Shown here: positions 25,786 to 33,994 of the stretch, piece after piece
How positions within the stretch are numbered: position 1 is the first letter of the stretch
Layout of the letters: every line of letters starts with the position of its first letter
Source of the DNA: Clostridiaceae bacterium
GTDB lineage: Bacteria; Bacillota; Clostridia; Lachnospirales; Lachnospiraceae
Direction: 5' to 3'
Assembly: GCA_910575585.1 (NCBI GenBank)
Contig: CAJTGF010000001.1
Location: 186,197-250,196 of the forward strand
Length of the DNA stretch: 64,000 bases
Position numbers and translations under genes: made by a program
Notes under the pieces: generated by a model
The model's input: the letters and a program-made list of their open reading frames with translations, nothing else
Databases searched by the model: none
What the model was told of the DNA's origin: nothing

Positions 25786-27894
25786 ATGAGAAAATTGAAC
25801 AGCCAGTTCATAACCACATTTGTATCAGAGGCAGGATTGAACGGACAAAACGGGACTTACTATGGTTTTGTGGAGATGGACCGGTACTATTGTATGGCAG
25901 TGGCGGAGGGCTATGACCGGGACGGGGGCCTGGAGAGCGCCAAGCTGGCGGTGGATACGGTTATCGAGGCGTTTGTGCAGAAGCCGGGCATGACGGCGGG
26001 GCGGATCCGGGCGTGTCTGAAAAAGGCCCACAGATGTCTGAAGGAACACAGCGTAAGGGTCCGGTTAAAGGCGGGGATCTTGCTGCTTGTTTCCGATTAT
26101 ACCAGGCTCCGCTACGGCGTCTGCGGCAATGTGATGCTGTACGCCTTCCGAAATGCCGGAGTCTTTCATCAGAGCGCTACCCATACGGTCTATCAGGCCA
26201 TGGCGGACCAAAAGAAGTTATCCGGCGAGGATGCGGGCCCTAAGGAAGAGACCAGGAACCTTTACCATTATCTGGGAGGCAGCGGAGGCGTCACGGTATC
26301 CGGCAAGGCCCGTCTGGAAGACGGGGACATGGTCCTGGTTGCCACGGAAGGATTTTGGAACCGGATAAACCGGGTGGAGGTCTTGGATGCCTATGAGTCC
26401 ATCCGGTCGGTGGAGGAGTTTTTGGGGGATCTTCAGGAGCTGTACTTAAGGGGCAGCACGGAGGACATTCCCTGCTGCTGCCTGGCTGCCGTGGAGATCA
26501 AGAAGGCGTACAAGGAAAATACGGCGCTGAAGAAGAAGCTGTGGCTTTGGTCTTTGGTGATCCTTTTGATTCTTGCGGTAGGCGGGACAATCCTGGCCTT
26601 TTATCTAAGGGCGAAACGCCGCAGACAGGAGGAGATACGCAGCACCGCGGCCGTATATGAGGACACGGGGGACCGGTATATAGGGAACCTGAACAGCCTG
26701 CTGGCTAAGCAGGAGTATGAGAAGGCGGCGGAGGAGAGCAAGAAGCTTGACAAGAATGAGGAGCGGCTTGAAAGGGAGCGGCTGCTTTCCGAGAAGATCA
26801 ACATCAGCGTCATGACCGACAGCGCCGGCAAGTCTTATGAGGCCAGAGATTATGCCCGGGCCAGGGATGAGTACAAAAGCGCCATGGAGCTGGCAGAAAA
26901 GTATGAGGAGCTGGTTCCTTATGTCAATGCCATCGGACAGCGGATGAAGCTGGTGAGCACCGGGCTGGAGATCGACAATTACATGGAAAGCGCGGCGCTT
27001 AAGGAGGCGGCGGGAGACATGGAGACCGCCGGCATCTTATATAAACGGGCCGAGGCCATGCTGCGGATCGTGGATGACGCGGAGCGTTTAAAAGAGGTGC
27101 AGCTGGCGCTTTTGCGGGTGAAGGAAGAGGCGGACCAGGAAGCCAAGGATGAGAGAGCCAAGGCCAGGGACGAGGTGATCATCGATGCCGACAAGGCCGC
27201 AGCCCTTGACGCAATTCTGGCGGGAGATTTCGATACTGCCCTGGCACAGTATACCAAGATACGGGACGCCTACATTGCCATGGAGGACAATGAAAAGGCG
27301 GAGGAGACTACCCAGATCATCTTGTCGCTGCAAAAGCAGGCCAGAGAGATCGAACAGCTGGCTGCCGGGGCCATTGATGAGGGAAAGAGCGCGGCAATGG
27401 ATGCCCTTGTGGCAGGCGACGCGGAGAAGGCCCTTGGGCTGTATGAGGAGATGCTGAAGACTTATCTGGAGATGGGGGATGAGGCAGGGGCCCAGGAGGC
27501 CAGAGCCATGATCGATTCCCTGAAGGAACAGATCGAGGCCGCTCAGGAAACGGATATGGAAGATCCGGCCCAGGAGACCAAGAAGGCGCAGCCGGAGAGC
27601 GACGGGCAGGAGGCCGGACCGGCAGCCGGTCCCGGAGGGCCTGACAGCCCTTCGTCCCCGGGAGGGAAAAACCGCTGGGAAGGCATTGAGGGCGACGGCC
27701 AGCTGCTGTTTGACAAGTGTTTGGATGAAGCGCTGCGGGCAACGGCCAGGCAGGATTATGAAGCGGCCATGAAAGCTTACCGGGAGATTGAGAACCTTTA
27801 TAACCGGTACGGCATTTCCGATACCACCGTAAAGACGGAGGTGATGATCGAAAGGCTGAGAAAGCTTATGGAAGAAGGGAAAACAGATGGATGA
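25786..27894 (+). CDS. PP2C-like, membrane-anchored, TPR/coiled-coil protein
   Basis: A 702-residue modular protein. Residues 1-245 look like a diverged PP2C domain (YYCMAVAEGYDRDGGLESAKLAVDTV, here AEG in place of ADG). One membrane helix spans about 251-273, flanked by KKK and RAKRRRQEE. Residues about 275-590 are long helices with repeated YEKAAEESKKLDKNE-, YARARDEYKSAMELAEKYEE- and ALAQYTKIRDAY-type units, read as TPR-like repeats. A Pro/Gly linker (about 595-628) precedes a last repeat at 630-702. Orientation would put the PP2C part in the cytoplasm with the helical arm outside, or the reverse. It could link regulation to an envelope anchor, standing in for the missing TssJLM complex. 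It overlaps the next gene by 8 nt. Confidence 0.72.
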   Translation: MRKLNSQFITTFVSEAGLNGQNGTYYGFVEMDRYYCMAVAEGYDRDGGLESAKLAVDTVIEAFVQKPGMTAGRIRACLKKAHRCLKEHSVRVRLKAGILLLVSDYTRLRYGVCGNVMLYAFRNAGVFHQSATHTVYQAMADQKKLSGEDAGPKEETRNLYHYLGGSGGVTVSGKARLEDGDMVLVATEGFWNRINRVEVLDAYESIRSVEEFLGDLQELYLRGSTEDIPCCCLAAVEIKKAYKENTALKKKLWLWSLVILLILAVGGTILAFYLRAKRRRQEEIRSTAAVYEDTGDRYIGNLNSLLAKQEYEKAAEESKKLDKNEERLERERLLSEKINISVMTDSAGKSYEARDYARARDEYKSAMELAEKYEELVPYVNAIGQRMKLVSTGLEIDNYMESAALKEAAGDMETAGILYKRAEAMLRIVDDAERLKEVQLALLRVKEEADQEAKDERAKARDEVIIDADKAAALDAILAGDFDTALAQYTKIRDAYIAMEDNEKAEETTQIILSLQKQAREIEQLAAGAIDEGKSAAMDALVAGDAEKALGLYEEMLKTYLEMGDEAGAQEARAMIDSLKEQIEAAQETDMEDPAQETKKAQPESDGQEAGPAAGPGGPDSPSSPGGKNRWEGIEGDGQLLFDKCLDEALRATARQDYEAAMKAYREIENLYNRYGISDTTVKTEVMIERLRKLMEEGKTDG

Positions 27895-29140
27895 AAGCTT
27901 TATCTATGAGCGGCTAAAGGCTCTAAGCGGCGGTCTGGAGCGGTCGGTGTACCGGGATATCAGCAAGGCTTTTGAGGAAGTGGTCCGGTACAATGAGAAG
28001 GCCCTTAATGAGCTGAAACAGAGCCTTCATCGGGAGCTGCGGGATGTGTCGGAACGTTTTTACCTGTATGGAGCCGTGGCGGCTGCCGGGGATGTGCCGA
28101 TTGTCAATGATTTTCTGTTTTCCATGGACGACGGACAGGTGGAAGGGAGCATAGCCACCATCTTCTGTCAATGTTCCAGGAGCAGGATGGAGGAAATATT
28201 TGAAAACAGTCAGGAACTGATCGTGGAGACGGATGAGGGCCAGATGGAGATAACCGCCAGGATCCGGCCCTGCAGGCGGTATCAGAAAAAGATCGATGAG
28301 CTGCAGAATGTTTTTTATGAGAACGGGATTTTCTGGAGGACGCCCTATCTTCCCTACGTGGACCGGTTTGGGGACGTGTTTTGTGGGGACTTTCCCCAGG
28401 AAGCAACGGTGAAGTCTCTGCGGTTTAAGGATGACAGCGTCCCGGTGGGGCTGGGGCTTATCCCTTTATGGAATGTGGAGCCCATAAGCCTTAAGTGTAC
28501 GGTCTTTCCCATTCCGGCCATTGACGAGCAGAATTTCCGCCACACCCTGAAACTGCCTTTTTATCAGGACGGATATGTGGTCAGGATGGATGAGGCCGTA
28601 AAGAATGTGTTTATGAGCGATGAGGGTTTGGAGGTGGTATCCCAGGAGAAGGTACAGAGGCCCTTTGATCTGTACCGGATCGCCGTACACAGGGATGTGA
28701 AGGTGCCTCATTATCCCCTTACTTCTAATTTCCGGCGGATGCGCCATGTGGACCGGCAGGCGGACAACGCCGTGTTAAAGCTTAGGACAAAGGCGGAGAT
28801 CGGACGGATCGTCACCAGCTATGAGGCTTATGCCGGGCTGGAGCTTATCGGGATCGAGGAAGGGAGCCGGGGCAGCATTGCCGGTCCTGGCAGCCGGTAC
28901 GGGTTTGTCCCCAAGGGGCAGGAGGATCTTTTGTTAAGATTTCGGGTACAGAAGGAGCATTTTCTGGCCCAGGACCAGGTGGCGTTTCTGGTGGCGGAGG
29001 TTCAGAGGGATCATCCTCAGTTTGCGGTTACGGGAGATCTGACCTTTGGAAACCAGCAGGACGATAACGAGGGAGGATGGCATGAAACGTCTGTGGCAGG
29101 CGGCTATGGAGGCCAGGGAAAACGGCATCCGGGAGAATGA
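27887..29140 (+). CDS. Candidate baseplate component
   Basis: A 417-residue soluble protein, helical for the first 70 residues and beta-rich after. It contains SLKCTVFPIPAIDEQNFRHTL and YPLTSNFRRMRHVDRQADN, ending in a strand-rich RFRVQKEHFLAQDQVAFLV segment. No family is recognised with confidence. Size, position between the regulators and the spike module, and tight overlap on both sides (8 nt and 59 nt) suggest a baseplate subunit comparable to TssF, but that is inference only. Start ATG 27887 is coupled to the upstream stop. Confidence 0.4.
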   Translation: MDESFIYERLKALSGGLERSVYRDISKAFEEVVRYNEKALNELKQSLHRELRDVSERFYLYGAVAAAGDVPIVNDFLFSMDDGQVEGSIATIFCQCSRSRMEEIFENSQELIVETDEGQMEITARIRPCRRYQKKIDELQNVFYENGIFWRTPYLPYVDRFGDVFCGDFPQEATVKSLRFKDDSVPVGLGLIPLWNVEPISLKCTVFPIPAIDEQNFRHTLKLPFYQDGYVVRMDEAVKNVFMSDEGLEVVSQEKVQRPFDLYRIAVHRDVKVPHYPLTSNFRRMRHVDRQADNAVLKLRTKAEIGRIVTSYEAYAGLELIGIEEGSRGSIAGPGSRYGFVPKGQEDLLLRFRVQKEHFLAQDQVAFLVAEVQRDHPQFAVTGDLTFGNQQDDNEGGWHETSVAGGYGGQGKRHPGE

Positions 29141-29756
29141 CTTGTTTTTTGACGTGGCGGATACCAGCTCCCCCTACGGGGAGGCTACGGTGAAAAACGC
29201 CTACACGCCTTTTGGGCCGATTGAGGGCAGGATAGCCGTAAATCCTTATTACAGCTATGAGGCTGTCTTTGACCATATCATCCGGCCGGGCCCCATACCG
29301 GAGCTGACCCAGTACCTGTGCGATCTGATTCTCCATCATCTGTGGAAGGTGGACGCCTTGTCGGGCATGGACGTGGAGGCGTTTTATGTGCGGTTTCTGG
29401 AGGAGGATATCCTGGCAGGAGCGTTTGGGCCGGAGGTACCGGTTGAGGATTTTACTCCCCAGGAGATCCGCAGGATCGCCTATTTCTATCTCAGGCTGTG
29501 CAGGACAGGGGATCATGAGCGGTGTTTCTGCGATGCGCTCCTTGGCCTGTATCAAAACTCCTGGATAAACGCCAGGGAGGATGGGAGCATTGTGCTCTTT
29601 TTAAACCGGGAGCCGTCGCCTGCGGATGAGCGGAAGGTGTCTGCCATCCGGAGCATCTTTTTACAGACGGGCAGAAAATGCCGGATATTCTGGGACATCC
29701 CTCCGGGAATCGTGGAGTGTAAGGAAACACCAATTGGAAATTTTGTGTTGTTTTAG
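29082..29756 (+). CDS. Unrecognised locus protein, baseplate-associated by context
   Basis: A 224-residue protein. ATG 29082 is chosen because GGGAGG lies 5-7 nt upstream. It has no membrane span or signal. The middle contains YGEATVKNAYTPFGPIEGRI and ITQ-like helices (PELTQYLCDLILHHLW), and the C-terminal half is helical then ends in a short beta hairpin. No family recognised. It overlaps the previous gene by 59 nt, which is unusually long and argues that the two proteins form a complex. The 95-bp tandem array starts 4 nt after its stop. Confidence 0.4.
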   Translation: MKRLWQAAMEARENGIRENDLFFDVADTSSPYGEATVKNAYTPFGPIEGRIAVNPYYSYEAVFDHIIRPGPIPELTQYLCDLILHHLWKVDALSGMDVEAFYVRFLEEDILAGAFGPEVPVEDFTPQEIRRIAYFYLRLCRTGDHERCFCDALLGLYQNSWINAREDGSIVLFLNREPSPADERKVSAIRSIFLQTGRKCRIFWDIPPGIVECKETPIGNFVLF

Positions 29757-29760
29757 AGGA

Positions 29761-30140
29761 GGGCCGTTTGGGAAACGAAGTTTCCCAAACTGGAATCGGC
29801 CCGACGACATGGCAGGCGCCGCAGAGCGGTGCGTGCCGATACATTGAAACAAGGAGGGCCGTTTGGGAAACGAAGTTTCCCAAACTGGAATCGGCCCGAC
29901 GACATGGCAGGCGCCGCAGAGCGGTGCGTGCCGATACATTGAAACAAGGAGGGCCGTTTGGGAAACGGAGTTTCCCAAACTGGAATCGGCCCGACGACAT
30001 GGCAGGCGCCGCAGAGCGGTGCGTGCCGATACATTGAAACAAGGAGGGCCGTTTGGGAAACGGAGTTTCCCAAACTGGAATCGGCCCGAGGACATGGCAG
30101 GTGCCGCAGAGCGGCGCGTGCCGATACATTGATACTAGGA
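29761..30140. repeat. Four tandem 95-bp repeats, each with two hairpins
   Basis: Units start at 29761, 29856, 29951 and 30046, an exact 95-bp period, with only a few differences. Each unit has hairpin 1: GTTTGGGAAAC / GTTTCCCAAAC (11-bp stem, 3-nt loop GAA or GGA) inside an outer GGGCCG / CGGCCC stem. Hairpin 2 is formed by GGCAGGCGCCGC / GCGGTGCGTGCC with AGA loop. Unit 4 changes two stem bases of hairpin 2 (CG to TG on one side, T to C on the other) while keeping pairing. Each unit ends with AACAAGGAGG, a ribosome-site-like tail; the last, ACTAGGAGG, serves the Hsp70-like gene. Since 95 is not a multiple of 3, frames shift between units, so the array is not a coding repeat. Confidence 0.92.
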
Positions 30141-30149
30141 GGAACGGTT

Positions 30150-32612
30150 GTGGCGTACAGATACAGGCTGTTTAAGAACGGCAGGGAGCAGGGCATGAGG
30201 CGCTATACCCTGGATGAGCTGCAGGATATGGGGACTTTTATGCTTCGGGATATCTGCGTCAGCGAAAAGATCATGACAAGGTCCGCAGGCGTTGATCCTA
30301 AGCGGCTGGACCGGGAGGCTCTGATCGAACTGTTGTTCCGCTACAGAGGCAGGGAGGAGGAGTCCCTGGCCGACGGATTCTGGGAGGAGTCTGTGGGGAT
30401 CGTAAAGGATCTGGCGGCCATGGCGGTTTTGGCGGCCGAAAAGCTGGAGATGCCGGGCAAGATCGAGATAAAAAAGGATATTCCCCTTCTGGAGGCTGAG
30501 GATGTCCTCATAAGGCACGGATTTGACGGGGAGTATTTCGTGGGACTGATTCTGGACGAGGCAGGATCGGTGCTGGCCGTGTTTGAGGTCCGGACAGGGC
30601 GCATGACCCTGTCACCGAAGCGTATGGCAGGGACCCTTACCCCAGGCATTTACCAGGATCTAAAGATCCTGTTGTTTGACACTCCCTCCAGCCGGAAGGT
30701 CCTTAGAGCGTACAACAGCCAGAAGTGCAGCATGGCCAGGGAGGGGAGTCTGACTGCGGCTATGGCCAGGCTGCCTATCCTTTCCATTGCAGAGGTGAAA
30801 GATTGTTTGGAGCCGCTGGTCATTGATTTCGGGGCAGGCAATACGACGGCGGCTTCGGCGGCGCCTCAGGGCGAAAAGGATCAGAAGATCCTGGAAGTCC
30901 GTTTCCAGGGCGGCAGCCGCCTTTGCCCAAGCGCCGCGGCGGTGAAGCGCTGCGGAGACGGCGGCGCGGAGTTTGTCTTTGGGTATGAGGCCCTTGGCCT
31001 CATACGGCGAAGGGGATATGGGGAGGGAATTACGTTTTTCCATAATCTGAAGCTGTTTTTGTATGAGGAACGGATGCTGGATGTAAGGGATATTGACGGC
31101 AATGGGGCGTTGATTTCGTCGGACACCGTCTTAAGCCAGTTTTTTCAGTATGTTGTCGGCGCGGCCAAGGGGGAACACGGAAAAAATTATACGAAACTGT
31201 GTTTTCTGATGCCGGAAAAAAGGGCCGGGCTGGCCCTTGAGCGGCTTAGGGTGCTGCTGCCAACGTATGAGGTACACGGCGTTTTTTCGGAATCCGTCAA
31301 CAGCGTCTACGGGGAGATTATCCGGCGGGGGGATTTTGAGGGGGAGGAATTGACACAGGAACTTGCATTCCACTGCGGCGCAGGGTCGTCTTCTCTGGTA
31401 TTGTGCGGCCATGAGGCTGAAAACACCAGGGTGGCCTACAAGGTGCGGATGAAGGCCCGGTATATCAATGGGGACAGAGGGTTTGGCGGGAACAGCCTGA
31501 CATGTCTTATCTTTATGTACTTAAAAGCGCGGGTGATGTTAGCTGTCACCGGCTCTGACCAGGAGATCTTTGATGAAAAGCTGCGGGACGCCTACTCTTA
31601 TGTGGACCAGTACCGGGGGACCAGGGAGGTTTATGAGGGATTTTACCGCTTGTATGAGCAGGCGGAGACCATAGTCCCCACCCGGTTTGGCGATCCGGAA
31701 ACAGCAGGCCCCTGGAAACGCAGGAATTTTTACCGCCTCTGGTTTTTGGCGGAGGAACTGAAATTAGCGTTTTTCTCCGGGGAGCCTGTAAGCATTATAC
31801 AGCTGCCGGACCGGTTTTCCCGGTTTTGCATGGTTCATGTGGCGACGCCGGAAGGGATCTTGGAACACCGTCTGGATTTTTCCATACACAAGGAGGAGCT
31901 GGAACTTGTGATGGCTCCGGAGATCTATGGCCTTGTGAAGCGTTTTATTGAGCCGCTGTGCGACGAGTACGGGATCTTGATGGGATACCGGATCAAGTTT
32001 ACAGGCATGAGCTGCCAGATTCCTGTGTTTCGCGACGCTCTGCGGGAGTTTACGGTAGGGCGCAGGGCCAGGGTGAAACGGGCAGGGGATGAGGGGCTTA
32101 AGCTTCGGGCCCTGGAAGGGGCGATTCTTCGGGACCAGATGGAAAAAGGCGGCCGCGTGATTCCGGAGATCTGGCAGGAGGAGGCAGCGATTCCTTTTAT
32201 GGTCACTGTGGAGACCCATGATGGTTCCGTAATGCGCATTATATCGGGACAGCAGCCGGATAAGGATGTGTTCGGCAGTGTGAAGCGCCATGTGGCCACC
32301 CGGCAGGTGGAATTTACGGTGTTTGATGTGCTGGGCCATGAGGTGGGCAGGCGGATGGTGGATCTGGATATTGATTCCTTTAAACAGATAACCTATGATG
32401 CCCTGTTTGAGGAATACCCCATATTTCAGCCTCTTCAGGGGGATTTTGACTCCATTGGGGAGGAGGAGATCCGGCTGTTTGTGTATCGTGAGGAGAACTG
32501 GGATTTCTGTGTGCTGCCGGCTGCCAGAAGGCAGGGGATCTTAAGCGTGGGAACGGTCAGCCGTTTTTTGTTTGACGACAATTGCGTGGATTATTTCTGC
32601 GGGGCATTTTAG
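30150..32612 (+). CDS. Hsp70/actin-fold ATPase-like protein
   Basis: An 820-residue protein starting at GTG 30150, 7 nt after AGGAGG; earlier in-frame codons lie inside the repeat array and are not used. Residues 1-215 form a separate N-terminal region. From about 222 an actin/Hsp70 nucleotide fold appears: PLVIDFGAGNTTAAS (phosphate 1), FHCGAGSSSLVLC near 405 (phosphate 2) and NGDRGFGGNSLTCLIF near 440. The C-terminal part (570-820) has beta-rich segments and is not recognised. It may act as an assembly chaperone or energy-using factor, perhaps replacing ClpV, which is absent. A role as a cytoskeletal or regulatory ATPase is equally possible. Confidence 0.75.
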   Translation: MAYRYRLFKNGREQGMRRYTLDELQDMGTFMLRDICVSEKIMTRSAGVDPKRLDREALIELLFRYRGREEESLADGFWEESVGIVKDLAAMAVLAAEKLEMPGKIEIKKDIPLLEAEDVLIRHGFDGEYFVGLILDEAGSVLAVFEVRTGRMTLSPKRMAGTLTPGIYQDLKILLFDTPSSRKVLRAYNSQKCSMAREGSLTAAMARLPILSIAEVKDCLEPLVIDFGAGNTTAASAAPQGEKDQKILEVRFQGGSRLCPSAAAVKRCGDGGAEFVFGYEALGLIRRRGYGEGITFFHNLKLFLYEERMLDVRDIDGNGALISSDTVLSQFFQYVVGAAKGEHGKNYTKLCFLMPEKRAGLALERLRVLLPTYEVHGVFSESVNSVYGEIIRRGDFEGEELTQELAFHCGAGSSSLVLCGHEAENTRVAYKVRMKARYINGDRGFGGNSLTCLIFMYLKARVMLAVTGSDQEIFDEKLRDAYSYVDQYRGTREVYEGFYRLYEQAETIVPTRFGDPETAGPWKRRNFYRLWFLAEELKLAFFSGEPVSIIQLPDRFSRFCMVHVATPEGILEHRLDFSIHKEELELVMAPEIYGLVKRFIEPLCDEYGILMGYRIKFTGMSCQIPVFRDALREFTVGRRARVKRAGDEGLKLRALEGAILRDQMEKGGRVIPEIWQEEAAIPFMVTVETHDGSVMRIISGQQPDKDVFGSVKRHVATRQVEFTVFDVLGHEVGRRMVDLDIDSFKQITYDALFEEYPIFQPLQGDFDSIGEEEIRLFVYREENWDFCVLPAARRQGILSVGTVSRFLFDDNCVDYFCGAF

Positions 32613-32642
32613 AGGGTATATTTTTCATAGGTGGAGGTTGCC

Positions 32643-33425
32643 ATGGAGATTAAGCAGGTGTTCCCTCTGTTTGAGGAAGGCCGTATTCTCAAGCGGGACT
32701 CTCTGGATCTTATGCGGGATTACGCGCCGGATTTCTTCTCTCTCCTTTTTCGGGAGTACGGAAATGGGGTGGTCACCGGGTTTTCTGTCCGCGGGGACGG
32801 CAAGGACCTTGTGGTCAGTCCCGGTATTTTAAAGCACGGCGCCTCTTTTTTCTGCATGAAGGAGGAGGCCAGGCTGGAGTTTTGCATGTATGGGCAGATG
32901 GTCCAGGTGATTTTTAAACGGACAGGCAGCAGTTTCTCCCCGGATTTTAAGACGGAGCGGTTTGAATTGTCTTTGGAGCCTGTGAGGGTCCTTGGCGATG
33001 GGGAGTATGAGCTGGGGCGGTTTCTGTTGGAACAGGGAGCCAGGCTTAGGAGTTATGAGGAGTATCAGGATTTTAATGACCTGGTGACGGAGTTTAACAC
33101 CTTAAATCCTGTGCATATTCCTTATGCCTGTGAAGGAGGGTGTACGCTGGCGCCTTTTATCCTTCGGCTTTACGGAAAAGGCGTTTTCGGGTCCGAGAAA
33201 GCGCTGCCGCTGGATCTTAGTTTCAGCGTGGCCTGTCTAAACAGCTCCATTGTGTCGGCAGAATTGATACAGCGGTATCTTCTGGCCAGAGAGCAGGGCG
33301 GGGATGGAGACCGGGGCAACTGGTATCTGTATCAGGGACTGGGAAGGCTATACGCCAGGCTTGTATCCGGAGGAGAAAAACGTCAAAAGCCCAGAGGCAT
33401 GGGCGGGAAGACGATGATTGATTGA
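32643..33425 (+). CDS. Unrecognised locus protein, candidate baseplate/collar component
   Basis: A 260-residue protein. ATG 32643 follows GGTGGAGG by 6 nt. The N-terminal half is beta-rich with YGNGVVTGFSVRGDGKDLVV-then-SPGILKHGASFF, a pattern seen in phage tail and collar proteins that start with a short beta domain. The C-terminal half is helical and ends in a basic tail. Size and position directly before the PAAR-like tip suggest a TssK- or wedge-like role, but no family is recognised, so this is low confidence. Confidence 0.35.
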   Translation: MEIKQVFPLFEEGRILKRDSLDLMRDYAPDFFSLLFREYGNGVVTGFSVRGDGKDLVVSPGILKHGASFFCMKEEARLEFCMYGQMVQVIFKRTGSSFSPDFKTERFELSLEPVRVLGDGEYELGRFLLEQGARLRSYEEYQDFNDLVTEFNTLNPVHIPYACEGGCTLAPFILRLYGKGVFGSEKALPLDLSFSVACLNSSIVSAELIQRYLLAREQGGDGDRGNWYLYQGLGRLYARLVSGGEKRQKPRGMGGKTMID

Positions 33426-33436
33426 GGAGGGGTATT

Positions 33437-33766
33437 ATGGCTAAAAATTATGTTGTAAACGGAGCTACGTTAAAATGTGTCCTGGGGGCGGCGCCTTCTA
33501 CTTTGACGGTGCTGCCTGTAAACCGGGTGGAGGTGGGCGGGAAAGCAAAGGCCAATATCATGGACTGTAAACCTATGGTGAATATCAAGCCTTTCGGCAC
33601 CTGCGCCAAGATGGCGCCGCCGGTGCCCTGCACGCCTGTGGTCGCTACCTGGCTGAAAGGAAAGACCAACGTGCTGGTAGGCGGCATGCCGGCGCTGATG
33701 AGCGATTCTATGGCCATCTGCGCCTGCGGAGGCGGAGTGATCAAGATCCAGAAGGACGGGCAGTAG
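33437..33766 (+). CDS. DUF4280 PAAR-like spike-tip protein
   Basis: A 109-residue protein of the DUF4280 family, which caps contractile spikes in the manner of PAAR. It reads KNYVVNGATLKCVLGAAPS, then LPVNRVEVGGKAKANIMDCKP, FGTCAKMAPPVPCTPV, KGKTNVLVGGMPALMSDSMAICACGGG. The conserved Cys positions and the GGMPALMSDS turn are typical. GAGGAGGGG precedes the start. It is followed at 126 nt by a 33-residue ORF overlapping the VgrG gene. The role is well supported by its neighbour. Confidence 0.93.
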   Translation: MAKNYVVNGATLKCVLGAAPSTLTVLPVNRVEVGGKAKANIMDCKPMVNIKPFGTCAKMAPPVPCTPVVATWLKGKTNVLVGGMPALMSDSMAICACGGGVIKIQKDGQ

Positions 33767-33892
33767 TTTTACGATGAGATGATTCTTTGTCAGATGCGCA
33801 ATCAACGAAACTGCTAATCTGCGAATCTGCCATAAAGGCAGGCGCGGTAGCGATTCTGAGAGCGCATCCGAACATACAGGAGGGAAACGGGG

Positions 33893-33994
33893 ATGGAGTA
33901 CGGCGACGAGGAATTTATTGCGTGGATGGCGGATTGGATCGAACAGCAAAAACTTGAGGATGAGCAGGAAAAGGAGGAGGACAATGATAATTGA
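33893..33994 (+). CDS. 33-residue acidic ORF upstream of the spike gene
   Basis: ATG 33893, about 9 nt after AGGAGG, encodes 33 residues: a Trp-containing helix (EFIAWMADWIEQQKLEDEQE) and an Asp/Glu/Asn tail. Its last 11 nt overlap the spike start, and the AAGGAGGAGG site for the spike lies inside it, so translation is probably coupled. It may be a small adaptor or only a leader peptide. Confidence 0.5.
   Translation: MEYGDEEFIAWMADWIEQQKLEDEQEKEEDNDN

Noticed and set aside
29768-30132. 89-residue reading frames across the 95-bp array
   Set aside because: They differ in frame between units because 95 is not divisible by 3, and the hairpin structure explains the sequence better.
29761-30140. 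CRISPR array
   Set aside because: Repeats are contiguous with no unique spacers and no cas genes are near.
29958-30149. N-terminal extension of the Hsp70-like protein into the repeat array
   Set aside because: GTG 30150 has AGGAGG at the right distance; the extension only translates the repeat.
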